Positions 44,401-46,719 of a DNA stretch of 64,000 nt are shown here, piece after piece. Source of the stretch: Haliclystus octoradiatus. Lineage: Eukaryota; Cnidaria; Staurozoa; Stauromedusae; Haliclystidae. Both the position numbers and the translations under genes were made by a program. Below the pieces are notes generated by a model. That model was not told the origin of the DNA. It ran no database searches and worked only from the letters and a program-made list of their open reading frames with translations. The stretch lies in contig OU744447.1 in assembly GCA_916610825.1 (NCBI GenBank), positions 27,416,561 through 27,480,560 of the forward strand. The letters run 5' to 3'. Every line of letters begins with the position of its first letter. Position 1 is the stretch's first letter.

Positions 44401-46256
44401 ACAATGTAGAGGCCAGGCTTGGGCAGCCATTAGAGGTCTGAATAAATTCTGGGCGTCCGATGTCAACACTGACGTTAAGTTAAGACTGTTCAGACACACG
44501 ATAGAACCTGTTCTATTATATGCTTCTGAAACGTGGGTTCTATCAACCTCACTATTGACCCGACTTGACTCAGCTTATGACGCCATGCTTCGGCATGCTT
44601 TAGGAGTACATTGGCCCAACTTACTGTCTACTGCTAAACTTAGGAAACTTTCCCCTTCTGCCTCTGCTATTGCTCACCAACGTCAGATGTCTTTTTTAGG
44701 TCACATCGAAAGATCAAAGACGTATGCCCCTCAACCGCTGCATGACATCCTTCATTGGCAACCGAAGGAGATGCTTCGACGGGGCTATGGTAGAGTAGTA
44801 TCTTTTCATAATGTTTTGTATCGTGAATTGTGTTATTTAAAAGTTTCTTTGTCAACTATGTCTGACCGTGTTTTGTGGCGTTCTTTATGTAGCAAATATG
44901 TAAGGCGTAAGAGGGACGGCACATTCCTATAATGTGACTGTCTATACTACTACTAGAGAATCTTTCGATATGTGTTAAATATGTGTGAGAATGATATGTC
45001 ACAATATAATCTGTATATTGCACGCTTCCAATGGAACACATTCTGAATTTGATTTTCTTCGAATTTGTGAATTTTAAAATCATTAAATCATCTGGAATAT
45101 TGCTACACTTGAGTTTATATGTTTTTCCTTACGTCAGTTTTGTTAGAGAGAAAAATAGTTCGCCGTTATAGAGCTACACCATCTCAAACGTAACGTTGCG
45201 TGATTAATCCAATCTAAATCCTACCAGTATTAGAAAAACCACAAGACTTTGTCGTCATAAAGCTAGATCCAATCCCCTTTTTTTTCCTTTTTTTACATTT
45301 GGGTCAAAATACCACTTTGAAGGCATATTTTACCAAGAAATGATTTTCAGATCGAAACAAAATTTACGCCACTGTTTTTTTCACGTCGGGTTCTACTACA
45401 TATGTAGCTCTAGTCTGGGGGTTTATTCCCACTTAAAGGTTGTGTAGGAACCTTCCTGAACCATCTAGAACATTCTAGAACATAGGAGAACCTACATGAC
45501 TCCCCGCATGACTCACAATGACCATGCATGATCTAGCAGCTTCTAGCATTTATCTAAACACTATAAATACAGTAAATGAAAACTATGAAAACTATGAGAA
45601 CTTATGTACAGTCTACTATCAACATGTCAACTTGGAATTAATATTATTATTCATAAGAAGAAATATACCATACAAATCAATTCAACCTGCGTTGTTATTA
45701 TTATTTCTTCAACATAATTCTAGGAGTTATGTAGGAACCTTCCTGAACCATCTAGAACATTCTAGAACATAGGAGAACCTACATGACTCCCCGCATGACT
45801 CACAATGACCATGCATGATCTAGCAGCTTCTAGCATTTATCTAAACACTATAAATACAGTAAATGAAAACTATGAAAACTATGAGAACTGAATGTACAGT
45901 CTACTATCAACATGTCAACTTGGAATTAATATTATTATTCATAAGAAGAAATATACCATACAAATCAATTCAACCTACGTTGTTATTATTATTTCTTCAA
46001 CATAATTCTACAGTTTTCATCAGTTGAGATGAGGGGCCTTCGTAATTTTTGTAGGCCTAATAAGATTTCATTGACCTTAACCAATGGCCATTAATCATTT
46101 GACGGCTTACATACTATTCGGAGTGTTTGTACATTTAACTAACACGATTTTAGCAATATATTTTACATATTAAATGAAAACCACTTACCTTCTTAAACTC
46201 AGGCCTGTAAACTTGAAAGCTGAAATGAGTTTTCGTTTAGCCTGGTTTTCAGCCAT
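2381..46256 (-). CDS. POLE2: DNA polymerase epsilon subunit 2 (POLE2), 19 exons located
   Basis: Noncatalytic B subunit of the leading-strand replicative polymerase epsilon, acting in the nucleus at replication forks and origins. Exons (high to low): 46256-46189, 41216-41116, 40703-40625, 35653-35621, 14598-14517, 14423-14349, 13886-13803, 12525-12469, 12352-12304, 11523-11451, 10698-10638, 9647-9567, 6227-6107, 5867-5813, 5631-5575, 4662-4585, 3258-3150, 3057-2947, 2446-2381. The joined product shows the family order: N-terminal [34 protein letters not shown]-fold region [16 protein letters not shown] and [14 protein letters not shown]; then the inactive phosphoesterase domain with [52 protein letters not shown] and ADKY. 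480 codons are recovered, against 527 residues in the human protein; the deficit is one internal exon and the last exon. I chose the start at 46256 because MAENQ aligns with the family start and has A at -3 and G at +4; an upstream in-frame ATG at 46394 is probably 5' UTR. No in-frame stops occur, so the gene looks functional. Confidence 0.95.
2580..2781. repeat. MITE-like copy of the TTCATGAAC repeat family
   Basis: Located in the POLE2 intron 2947-2447. Begins CTGCTGTGAAAATAGTTCATG (first 20 bases) and ends ATTATTTCGCAG. Inside are alternating forms of TTCATGAAC, GTTCACAAAC and ATTTAAC. Related copies are at 9990, 32055, 59235 and 61220. Confidence 0.6.
2947..3057 (-). CDS. POLE2: POLE2 exon (PVYWSYDY)
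   Basis: Acceptor TTTTAG and donor GTAAGT. Codes [20 protein letters not shown] then [17 protein letters not shown], matching human [21 protein letters not shown] and PVYWAYDYALRVYPVPD. 111 nt. Confidence 0.95.
3150..3258 (-). CDS. POLE2: POLE2 exon ([12 protein letters not shown])
   Basis: Acceptor ATTTCAG and donor GTGAGT. Codes [20 protein letters not shown] then [17 protein letters not shown], near-identical in its core to human [23 protein letters not shown]. 109 nt. Confidence 0.96.
3259..4584. other. POLE2: POLE2 intron, nothing further recognised
   Basis: A 1.3-kb AT-rich intron. A minus-strand frame at 3577-3855 has no splice sites or family match. No repeat seen. Confidence 0.5.
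4585..4662 (-). CDS. POLE2: POLE2 exon (FSTNPCR)
   Basis: Acceptor TTTACAG and donor GTATGA. Codes [20 protein letters not shown] then FSTNPC, matching human [26 protein letters not shown]. 78 nt. Confidence 0.93.
4663..5574. other. POLE2: POLE2 intron with a possible short mobile-element remnant
   Basis: About 4700-4795 has weak inverted termini (CCCTGTTAATATCAC near the left, ACAGGGATATTAATG near the right) and resembles 39699-39800. The rest is AT-rich with no assignment. Confidence 0.35.
5575..5631 (-). CDS. POLE2: POLE2 exon (FVPGPQDPG)
   Basis: Acceptor TAGTAG and donor GTAGGA. Codes [19 protein letters not shown], matching human SRFVFVPGPEDPGFGSILP. 57 nt. Confidence 0.94.
5813..5867 (-). 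CDS. POLE2: POLE2 exon (FRALAELI)
   Basis: Acceptor ATGTAG and donor GTAAAT. Codes [18 protein letters not shown], aligning with human ALKDSLKTLADIICEYPDI. 55 nt; similarity is weaker here but phases and position fit. Confidence 0.85.
6107..6227 (-). CDS. POLE2: POLE2 exon (MCGNF)
   Basis: Acceptor TTTTCAG and donor GTTAGG. Codes [20 protein letters not shown] then [20 protein letters not shown], matching human [24 protein letters not shown]. 121 nt; a 3.3-kb intron lies to its right. Confidence 0.92.
6838..6925. repeat. CCGATC/CGGATC-rich patch
   Basis: Dense repetition of CCGATCCGATCCGAA, CGATCGGATCGCG and GGTTCGGATTC in otherwise AT-rich DNA. A similar patch lies at 25141-25245 inside the PAT-like element. 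Confidence 0.45.
7168..7247 (-). repeat. tRNA-derived SINE head or tRNA pseudogene
   Basis: On the minus strand there is a box-A-like TGGCTCATTGG, a pairing arm CTGGT/ATCAG and box-B-like AGTTCAAATCC. A GGCGG/CCGCC pair occurs at the ends. The T-arm does not pair and the anticodon loop is 8 nt, so this is not a functional tRNA gene. It differs from the SINE at 38361. Confidence 0.5.
9567..9647 (-). CDS. POLE2: POLE2 exon (LSDVWLD)
   Basis: Acceptor ACAACAG and donor GTAAGT. Codes [20 protein letters not shown] then VWLDDLK, matching human KDAMFVFLSDVWLDQVEV, the start of the phosphoesterase-like domain. 81 nt. Confidence 0.95.
9648..10637. other. POLE2: POLE2 intron carrying a MITE
   Basis: About 1 kb, with the MITE at 9990-10273. 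The remainder shows nothing recognisable. Confidence 0.5.
9990..10273. mobile_element. 284-bp MITE with CCCCTGT ends
   Basis: Inverted ends: left CCCCTGTCAAAAAGC, right reads GAATTTTTTCACAGGGG. The interior is a run of TTCATGAAC-type palindromes and TTTCTTTGTGGRTTCATGAA repeats. No clear target duplication. It is the best preserved member of the family also seen at 2580, 32055, 59235 and 61220. Confidence 0.65.
10638..10698 (-). CDS. POLE2: POLE2 exon ([10 protein letters not shown])
   Basis: Acceptor TTTGCAG and donor GTGAGA. Codes [21 protein letters not shown], matching human [19 protein letters not shown]. 61 nt. Confidence 0.92.
10699..11450. other. POLE2: POLE2 intron, nothing recognised
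   Basis: Contains a short ATGATGATG run near 10825, possibly a LINE tail. Otherwise no feature. Confidence 0.5.
11451..11523 (-). CDS. POLE2: POLE2 exon ([10 protein letters not shown])
   Basis: Acceptor TTTTTAG and donor GTATTG. Codes [20 protein letters not shown] then AKKT, matching human DQVFHVNAFGFPPTE. 73 nt. Confidence 0.92.
11524..12303. other. POLE2: POLE2 intron, nothing recognised
   Basis: A 780-bp GT-AG intron between two well supported exons. TG-rich from about 11940 to 12180. No repeat assignment. Confidence 0.5.
12304..12352 (-). CDS. POLE2: POLE2 exon after the U12-type intron
   Basis: Codes [16 protein letters not shown] plus one base, matching human FHSGLYTEACFVLAEG. Donor GTATGT. 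49 nt. The reading frame differs from that of the previous exon across the unspliced intron. Confidence 0.92.
12353..12468 (-). other. POLE2: U12-type AT-AC intron of POLE2
   Basis: This 116-nt intron reads 5' ATATCCTTTG and ends CAACAC. The branch-site-like element CCTTAAC has its adenosine 10 nt from the 3' end. These are the three hallmarks of minor-spliceosome introns (5' ATATCCTT, branch CCTTRAY, 3' AC). Removing it joins DLSAA to LFHTG, matching human DLSKA-QFHSG without gap. No GT-AG choice gives this join. Confidence 0.9.
12469..12525 (-). CDS. POLE2: POLE2 exon before the U12-type intron
   Basis: Acceptor TTTGTAG. Codes [19 protein letters not shown] (19 codons), matching human GKFFLEDPTGTVQLDLSKA. 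The 3' boundary is not GT: the intron starts ATATCCTTT, and the exon ends exactly where the alignment requires. Confidence 0.93.
12675..12787. repeat. imperfect hairpin, possible MITE
   Basis: The left arm CAATTATCAAGTAAAATTGA, followed by GACACTGAGAAT, pairs with the right arm ATTCTCAGTGTC and TTTGATAATTG. Arms are about 36 bp around a 40-bp loop. It sits in the intron 12526-13802; the rest of that intron holds nothing recognised. Confidence 0.55.
13803..13886 (-). CDS. POLE2: POLE2 exon (OB-fold start)
   Basis: Acceptor TTTCAG and donor GTATGT. Codes [20 protein letters not shown] then GMLVQMSE, matching human IETLLGSTTKIGDAIVLGMI. 84 nt, phase 0. Confidence 0.93.
14008..14175 (-). repeat. 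SINE, 5'-truncated, minus strand
   Basis: Its reverse complement matches the body and tail of the SINE at 38361-38740. Shared segments include GATCTCAGCCRCGACA, GCAGATCAATTTCAACAG and ATTTCATGGCAKATAGG, with the same 3' tail region. The tRNA-like head is missing. It lies in the POLE2 intron 13887-14348. Confidence 0.75.
14349..14423 (-). CDS. POLE2: POLE2 exon (RTLHHELF)
   Basis: Acceptor TTTCTAG and donor GTGAGT. Codes [25 protein letters not shown], matching human RTHRHELFTPP. 75 nt, phase 0 at both ends. Confidence 0.9.
14517..14598 (-). CDS. POLE2: POLE2 exon (LFGTAEDK)
   Basis: Acceptor AATTTCAG and donor GTAAAC. Codes [20 protein letters not shown] then RYEMLFQ, matching human APNLFGTPRDKAEMFRERY. 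It needs a preceding exon ending in phase 2. That exon (expected about 25 residues around an IPRF-like motif) was not found in the 21-kb intron to the right. Confidence 0.93.
14918..16590 (+). pseudogene. Harbinger/PIF transposase pseudogene
   Basis: Exon A (14918-15019) codes [20 protein letters not shown] then [18 protein letters not shown] intron (15020-15494) joins it to [13 protein letters not shown]. The DDE nuclease region continues with [66 protein letters not shown] and [17 protein letters not shown]. Breaks: frameshift near 15725, stop and frame change near 16030-16075, and TGA in place of a conserved Cys at 16326. The first catalytic Asp of the usual DGKH motif is Gly. It is the nuclease gene of a Harbinger element, dead, inside the large POLE2 intron. 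The companion Myb-like gene was not seen. Confidence 0.82.
16575..17350 (+). pseudogene. LINE reverse-transcriptase fragment
   Basis: Directly abuts the Harbinger C-terminus. Codes [32 protein letters not shown], then after an in-frame TAA at 17044 [18 protein letters not shown] and [11 protein letters not shown]. These are RT palm motifs of non-LTR retrotransposons; the YADD box is intact. Endonuclease and C-terminus are absent. Several substitutions at conserved sites (GVPQA-D) and the stop show it is inactive. Confidence 0.75.
17381..17632 (+). repeat. candidate Copia 5' LTR
   Basis: About 252 bp starting TGTTATAACC and ending GGCTACA (TG...CA). It has AATAAA-like signals near 17550 and lies immediately before the Copia-like Gag start. 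No partner LTR was found, so the call rests on position and termini. Confidence 0.4.
17647..18390 (+). pseudogene. Copia-like retrotransposon relic
   Basis: Gag start [11 protein letters not shown] then [12 protein letters not shown], followed after stops by fragments of the Copia polyprotein. Recognisable pieces are the integrase core [19 protein letters not shown] and [16 protein letters not shown], then [20 protein letters not shown] and ARKCIFLDY. Large internal deletions: protease and RT are missing. Many frameshifts. Dead. Confidence 0.75.
18557..19010 (+). pseudogene. LINE C-terminal fragment
   Basis: Codes [33 protein letters not shown] and, after stops, [15 protein letters not shown] then SLNNFKNNL. 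This is the typical C-terminus of CR1/Jockey-group non-LTR retrotransposons. RT proper is absent. Stops at 18827 and 18880 mark decay. Confidence 0.7.
19218..19335 (+). pseudogene. second short LINE C-terminal fragment
   Basis: [20 protein letters not shown] followed by [13 protein letters not shown] matches the LWN-LP...FK--LKTHLF end of CR1-group ORF2. The tail is unrelated to the fragment just before it. Confidence 0.55.
19370..20785 (+). pseudogene. zinc finger-CUE-HECT-like gene relic
   Basis: Starts with a C-x2-C...H-x3-C finger ([20 protein letters not shown]). After a stop at 19465, a CUE-like helix bundle follows ([18 protein letters not shown] then [12 protein letters not shown]). 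Then, in pieces, a HECT-type N-lobe segment: [20 protein letters not shown] then [19 protein letters not shown] and GFPI. Later pieces up to 20785 are in shifting frames. Related multi-copy HECT proteins (G2E3-like) occur in animal genomes. The C-terminal catalytic Cys region was not seen. Function cannot be intact. Assignment is by motif resemblance. Confidence 0.5.
20858..20892. repeat. lone terminus of the GGTATGGGAGAAT MITE
   Basis: ATTCTCCCATACCACAGCAG followed by CAAAG matches the right end of the palindromic element at 31727-31830. No opposite end seen nearby. From here to 21112 nothing else is recognised. Confidence 0.5.
21112..22350 (+). repeat. 57-residue coding tandem repeat, five to six copies
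   Basis: Unit starts at 21262, 21434, 21606, 21777, about 22053 and about 22252; spacing is 172, 172 and 171 bp in the regular part. Each unit reads [20 protein letters not shown], then [18 protein letters not shown] and GGPKVQK. In the first two units the run after GGTCC has six A instead of five, which shifts the frame. Units 3 and 4 read through in one 218-codon frame (21471-22127). It resembles part of a larger acidic repeat protein that I do not recognise. Probably a decayed gene segment lying between the HECT-like relic and the PAT-like element. Confidence 0.6.
22459..22848 (+). repeat. A1 split direct repeat of the PAT-like element
   Basis: Nearly identical to 27632-27989, starting TTGTGGTTAAAATGATTAAT. 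Differences are a 4-bp and an approximately 29-bp indel plus a few substitutions. Ends near ACACCATAA. Confidence 0.88.
22889..23986 (+). pseudogene. Gag of the PAT-like element, one nonsense codon
   Basis: The ATG at 22889 opens a 366-codon frame broken only by TAA at 23576. Before it is a disordered Pro/Ser/Thr/Gln-rich N-terminus and [14 protein letters not shown]. After it, in the same frame, come [20 protein letters not shown] and [20 protein letters not shown]. These are DIRS Gag hallmarks. A CCCH finger (C-x8-C-x6-C-x3-H within [21 protein letters not shown]) and a [13 protein letters not shown] knuckle follow, presumably for RNA binding. Confidence 0.85.
23990..25510 (+). other. noncoding stretch between Gag and RT
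   Basis: 1.5 kb without an RT-related frame. Contains AAG/AAT microsatellite (24295-24345), a CGGATC-rich patch (25141-25245) and an A-rich run (25345-25400). In related elements Gag and RT lie close together, so this may be inserted DNA. No termini recognised. Confidence 0.45.
25513..26617 (+). pseudogene. DIRS reverse transcriptase, RNase H missing
   Basis: First part: [38 protein letters not shown] and [17 protein letters not shown] deletion and frameshift near 25950 removes the VKFD approach, then [36 protein letters not shown] and the active-site box [11 protein letters not shown]. It continues through [20 protein letters not shown] to [18 protein letters not shown]. The expected RNase H domain after this point is absent: the recombinase begins within about 15 bp. 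An internal deletion therefore fused RT to YR. Confidence 0.85.
26618..27394 (+). pseudogene. DIRS tyrosine recombinase with a lost catalytic Arg
   Basis: Cuts and rejoins the circular cDNA during integration in this family. Core-binding part: [20 protein letters not shown]. Catalytic part: [13 protein letters not shown] (Arg I), a beta-sheet Lys region around [14 protein letters not shown], box [22 protein letters not shown], then [17 protein letters not shown] with the nucleophile Tyr. Family box II is HSFR-IG, so the second Arg has become Gly by a single CGC-to-GGC change. The frame is otherwise open for 254 codons. Confidence 0.85.
27520..27634 (+). repeat. B1 split direct repeat
   Basis: 115 bp, nearly identical to 28460-28574; starts GGTGGTGACAGGTATGG and ends GGAGTTTAATTG. 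Overlaps the first bases of A2 at TTG. It contains CCACCAACCAAGCACC, a motif shared with the remnants at 33.8, 56.7 and 63.7 kb. Confidence 0.88.
27632..27989 (+). repeat. A2 split direct repeat
   Basis: Second copy of A1, directly following B1. Carries a small deletion near 27795 and an approximately 29-bp deletion near 27928 relative to A1. Confidence 0.88.
28005..28370 (+). repeat. 61-bp minisatellite between A2 and B2
   Basis: Five regular units (ATTGAATGATG at 28033, 28094, 28155, 28216, 28277) and a degenerate sixth. Each has GAAGTGCGAAGTTGCACTGA, which contains the short palindrome TGCGAAGTTGCA. Confidence 0.85.
28460..28574 (+). repeat. B2 split direct repeat, right end of the element
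   Basis: Copy of B1 with few substitutions; ends TTTAATTG and then flank ATATTACC. Confidence 0.88.
29150..29205 (+). repeat. 5'-truncated LINE tail with ATG microsatellite
   Basis: TTTTCTGAATAAATGGTGATG followed by ATGATGATG (first 20 bases) matches the 3' end of the CR1/L2-like LINE at 49700-49735 (CTGAATAAATGATGATG). Confidence 0.55.
31727..31830. repeat. short palindromic MITE (GGTATGGGAGAAT ends)
   Basis: The left arm CTTTGCTGCTGTGGTATGGG continues as AGAAT. It pairs with the right arm ATTCTCCCATACCACA and ATCAGCAAAG, with about 50 bp between. A lone arm occurs at 20860-20890. Confidence 0.6.
32055..32165. repeat. TTCATGAAC-family MITE remnant
   Basis: CAGCTCATGAACAGTTTGTG, AATGTTCATGATTG, TTAATGAACAATTCATAAAC and the terminal ATTCGCAG match the family described at 9990. 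Confidence 0.55.
32398..32520 (+). pseudogene. Gypsy-type RT fragment
   Basis: [20 protein letters not shown] then LNLTINNAK resembles the Ty3/Gypsy RT thumb-side motif T-x-EEH---L--VL--L---GL-LN--K. Only about 40 codons; truncated on both sides. Confidence 0.5.
32560..32960 (+). pseudogene. BEL/Pao polyprotein fragment
   Basis: Codes [55 protein letters not shown] and [13 protein letters not shown]. After a frame change it continues with [20 protein letters not shown]. This is the conserved stretch preceding RT in BEL/Pao Pol (FWE--G ... RY-VG-PWK ... L--RL). The rest of Pol is absent. Confidence 0.7.
33004..33273 (-). pseudogene. Gypsy-type integrase core fragment
   Basis: Codes [40 protein letters not shown] and [26 protein letters not shown]. 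This is an rve integrase core with the first two Asp of D,D35E (STDLF and LRSDGGPQ). The Glu region is lost (reading into [12 protein letters not shown]). Its 5' side is cut by the plus-strand recombinase remnant at about 33271. Confidence 0.75.
33271..33876 (+). pseudogene. second DIRS tyrosine recombinase remnant with terminal B-type end
   Basis: Codes [40 protein letters not shown], then in shifted frames [40 protein letters not shown] and [14 protein letters not shown]. It is paralogous to the recombinase at 26618. Arg of box II is kept but the preceding His is Asp (SDSFR-IG). The 3' side reads CACCAACCAAGCACC and ends GGGTTTAATTG, like the B repeats, so this is the right end of another PAT-like copy. 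Confidence 0.78.
33877..35620. other. POLE2 intron stretch, nothing assigned
   Basis: 1.7 kb of AT-rich DNA up to POLE2 exon 4. Short frames (34009-34215 plus, 34458-34706 plus, 34889-35086 minus) have no family features. The missing POLE2 exon was looked for here without success. Confidence 0.45.
35621..35653 (-). CDS. POLE2: POLE2 exon 4 (33-nt microexon)
   Basis: Acceptor TTTCCAG and donor GTAAAT enclose 33 nt coding [11 protein letters not shown] plus two bases. This aligns with human EHVFNIIGAF. Phase joins exon 3 exactly. It sits isolated between two very large introns. Confidence 0.8.
37158..37320. mobile_element. 163-bp hAT MITE with 8-bp duplication
   Basis: Termini CAGGGTGGCACAAA and TTTTGTGCCACCCTG; target duplication GCCATCAT at 37150-37157 and 37321-37328. 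LINE copy 2 has the uninterrupted site with one GCCATCAT (at about 42930). hAT superfamily by CAGGG end and 8-bp duplication. Confidence 0.9.
38361..38740 (+). mobile_element. tRNA-derived SINE, full length
   Basis: Inserted in LINE copy 1 with duplication TTAGAAC (38354-38360 and 38741-38747). Head is tRNA-like: box A near TAGCTCAGATGG (38371) and box B GGTTCAAATTCC (38426-38437). The body contains GTGTCGCGGCTGAGATCAAC, followed by a 3' part and the tail TTTATTATTGTTTTTT. LINE copy 2 preserves the empty site. A minus-strand truncated copy is at 14008-14175. Confidence 0.88.
39699..39800. repeat. short inverted-end repeat (TATAATCACACC)
   Basis: Left CCTATAATCACACC and right GGGTGTGATATTAATAGG are imperfect inverted ends about 100 bp apart. 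The interior resembles 4700-4795. Likely a MITE. Confidence 0.45.
39865..40020. repeat. hAT-like terminal fragment
   Basis: Starts CAGGGCTGTGAGTAATCG and continues with repeated GTAAC, TTACTTT and AGTAATCGTTAC motifs, as in the ends of AGTTACTTT-type hAT elements such as the one at 47128. The opposite end was not found. From here to 40624 nothing is recognised. Confidence 0.55.
40625..40703 (-). CDS. POLE2: POLE2 exon 3
   Basis: Acceptor ATTTCAG and donor GTGACA. Codes [19 protein letters not shown] then RFSNEEE, matching human SSNMIERSVVEAAVQECSQS. 79 nt, phases consistent on both sides. Confidence 0.88.
41116..41216 (-). CDS. POLE2: POLE2 exon 2
   Basis: Acceptor TTTTCAG and donor GTTAGT. 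Codes [17 protein letters not shown], then [17 protein letters not shown], matching the human helical N-terminal domain (EAIKYLTEALQ and LEKIINAVEKQ regions). 101 nt; phases fit exons 1 and 3. Confidence 0.88.
41283..41345 (-). repeat. 5'-truncated LINE tail, minus strand
   Basis: In reverse complement: AAGCTTATCGGATACTGAAT then AAATGATGATGATGATGG, matching the tail of the CR1/L2-like LINE at 49700. Just left of POLE2 intron 1 contents. Confidence 0.6.
41346..42065. other. intron stretch, nothing assigned
   Basis: Contains a short TA run at 41417-41432 and a plus-strand frame (41620-41847) with no family match. Confidence 0.45.
42079..44954 (+). mobile_element. LINE copy 2, 5'-truncated, near-intact ORF
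   Basis: Flanked by a 13-bp duplication AGAGAATCTTTCG (42066-42078 and 44955-44967). Begins inside the endonuclease at IATFNSRTL, about 0.33 kb (core) short of copy 1. 3' tail TACTACTACT. It lies in POLE2 intron 1 on the opposite strand to the gene. Confidence 0.9.
42080..44932 (+). CDS. LINE EN-RT polyprotein, truncated start, 950 codons open
   Basis: The frame is open from the truncation point (no ATG at its start) to TAA at 44930. Order: AP endonuclease-like ([38 protein letters not shown]); RT with [82 protein letters not shown]; then FKYLGSVLP and a C-terminal [11 protein letters not shown] block. Placement in an RTE-like group is tentative. Conserved positions are altered: QGD is QDD, the FADD box is FVDD, and CGDFN is CDDFN. 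Copy 1 keeps QGD and CGDFN. So the ORF is long but probably inactive. Confidence 0.88.
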   Translation: MATFNSRTLKCPWRQKELATLTRKLNFLFVAVQEHRIIHDEPIRYVDLDNKCTFITSSAECYGVGGVGFMCNPCVDVRYVRVKSHSSRILVLSVKLFDRIVHVFSVYSPTAVRQIEASLFYAQLSSILVKIPSRDAIMLCDDFNACYPLSLNPVGRNLNDNSPYLIDLINIYDLTPLNSLYRKPLSRRATFFGPKGRKERLDYILTNCPRLFYDCDTIAPFAIPSDHRLVFSCMKQRIRYCKGKAGSSPCWESLAEFSQAFNDGLENSLVGQPTRGDFSILSSAIIKAAETVLPRKKRQWSRVSWDSDAMITQVRYELKLAIKQLRDCSPTIHNISLLQSIVDQKTIDLAAAHNALIERELNAIILAVKTASNSNKHCIAWKEIRRLKNPSHKTLLVEAYDFVEANSMIRNYFYDLYNPPSCLLSLNKLAPPPNFSPPDMSNYNTSPVTNDELCSILFSMKPLASPGPDGIPTLALREPLVQNELLTIINAVLSGEQQVPGQWRRSAFITVNKNTSRNLDQQRGITLSCTAGKANNKILHKRLASVIDPYLRYNQNGGRNSRSTLGQILSARILLEGCRTHQKDIVAIFIDFKKAFDSVLRCRIPEILDFYNVPIVLIDAIMSFYSSTSAFVRTHYGDTDDFPTACGVLQDDTLSPFLFTLFIDYVFRISCPDSSGFILDRRRSSRHPERSVSDLSFVDDIAILTNSISEAQQLLDEVERGGKMVGLTIYTIKTKFIALGIKQAHLATSSGDIERVDSFKYLGSVLPSSSDDLTQCRGQAWAAIRGLNKFWASDVNTDVKLRLFRHTIEPVLLYASETWVLSTSLLTRLDSAYDAMLRHALGVHWPNLLSTAKLRKLSPSASAIAHQRQMSFLGHIERSKTYAPQPLHDILHWQPKEMLRRGYGRVVSFHNVLYRELCYLKVSLSTMSDRVLWRSLCSKYVRRKRDGTFL
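44968..45438. other. intron stretch, nothing assigned
   Basis: 470 bp between LINE copy 2 and the tandem LTR-like pair; no motifs recognised apart from a T-rich run near 45280. Confidence 0.45.
45448..45490. promoter_or_regulatory. heat-shock element array, unit 1
   Basis: Alternating GAA/TTC pentamers at exact 5-bp phase: GAA 45448, TTC 45453, GAA 45458, ATC 45463 (one mismatch), GAA 45468, TTC 45473, GAA 45478, TAG 45483 (no match), GAA 45488. HSF trimers need about three such units. TATAAATA at 45562 is about 75 bp further on; TGACTCA lies between (about 45508). Confidence 0.8.
45735..45777. promoter_or_regulatory. heat-shock element array, unit 2
   Basis: Same phased pentamers (GAA 45735, TTC 45740, GAA 45745, ATC 45750, GAA 45755, TTC 45760, GAA 45765, GAA 45775) in the second tandem unit, with TATAAATA near 45850. 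Confidence 0.8.
46189..46256 (-). CDS. POLE2: POLE2 exon 1 (first coding exon)
   Basis: Codes [22 protein letters not shown] and two bases of the next codon, then donor GTAAGT. It aligns with the human N-terminus (SAFKLRGLLLRG region). The start context is AACATGG. The transcript probably begins further right, near the E2F-type site. Confidence 0.88.
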
Positions 46257-46719
46257 GTTTTCACTTTCCCGCCACACAGCCACCACAGTCTCATTTTCAT
46301 TTGTACGATTGACGTCACTGATACTATGTCTCTGCTTTTTTGCTTTCGTTTTGAATTTTGATTTCGATAGACATTCAAGTGAAGAGGATTCCAAGAAGTT
46401 AGAGCTATTCTATACTATTTACCCAACCAAAATGATATCCGTAGGAAAAGAAGCTCTGCAGATTATGCAAGTCGGCAGTTATGATACTTATGAGGCGCTA
46501 TACGTTTGTTATAGTCGACTGAAGTTGTCCAATAAATCAGCTCTTTGACTGTGTGGTTTGACTTTATTCAGCATCATTACTATGGTAACTGAATTGTAAC
46601 AAATGATTTCATTGTTCCAAAGTTTACCTTGCAAGAAAATCGTAGTTTATTCATCACGTGGTACTTGAACTCTGAAGGAAAACCTCAGCGCTTTCGTAAG
46701 CAGGAGGGCAGTTTTAACC
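46257..46719. promoter_or_regulatory. probable bidirectional promoter interval
   Basis: 463 bp separate two divergent first coding exons, both with strong start contexts (AACATGG minus, ACCATGG plus). It includes the E2F-type site and TCACGTGG, an E-box, at about 46656. No TATA box is obvious. Transcription start sites cannot be read from sequence. Confidence 0.55.
46265..46273. promoter_or_regulatory. POLE2: E2F-type site at the POLE2 start
   Basis: TTTCCCGCC is a perfect E2F consensus (TTTSSCGC), 9 bp upstream of the POLE2 ATG on the coding strand's 5' side. Replication genes including POLE2 are E2F targets in animals. Its function here is inferred from position and sequence. Confidence 0.65.

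Larger units (their letters stand above)
45439..46013. repeat. tandem pair of ~287-bp LTR-like units
   Basis: Two nearly identical units repeat at 287 bp (GTAGGAACC at about 45444 and 45731). The outer ends are TGTAGGAACC...TTCTACA (TG...CA), as in an LTR. Each unit carries a heat-shock-element array, TGACTCA (AP-1 type) and TATAAATA. No internal retroelement genes lie between them, so this is a tandem LTR dimer, a TRIM-like element, or a duplicated promoter. It lies in POLE2 intron 1, about 175 bp from exon 1. Confidence 0.7.

Noticed and set aside
45518..45772. 84-codon plus-strand frame in the LTR-like pair
   Set aside because: It runs through the TATA-like box and across the unit border; no coding features.
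46257..46394. 46-residue N-terminal extension of POLE2 from an upstream ATG
   Set aside because: The family starts at the internal Met with a better context, and the extension covers the E2F-type site; treated as 5' UTR.
46174..46548. 124-codon plus-strand frame with a hydrophobic stretch over POLE2 exon 1
   Set aside because: It lies antisense to a well supported exon and has no family match or splice signals; the hydrophobic part is a shadow of the Lys/Glu-rich reading.
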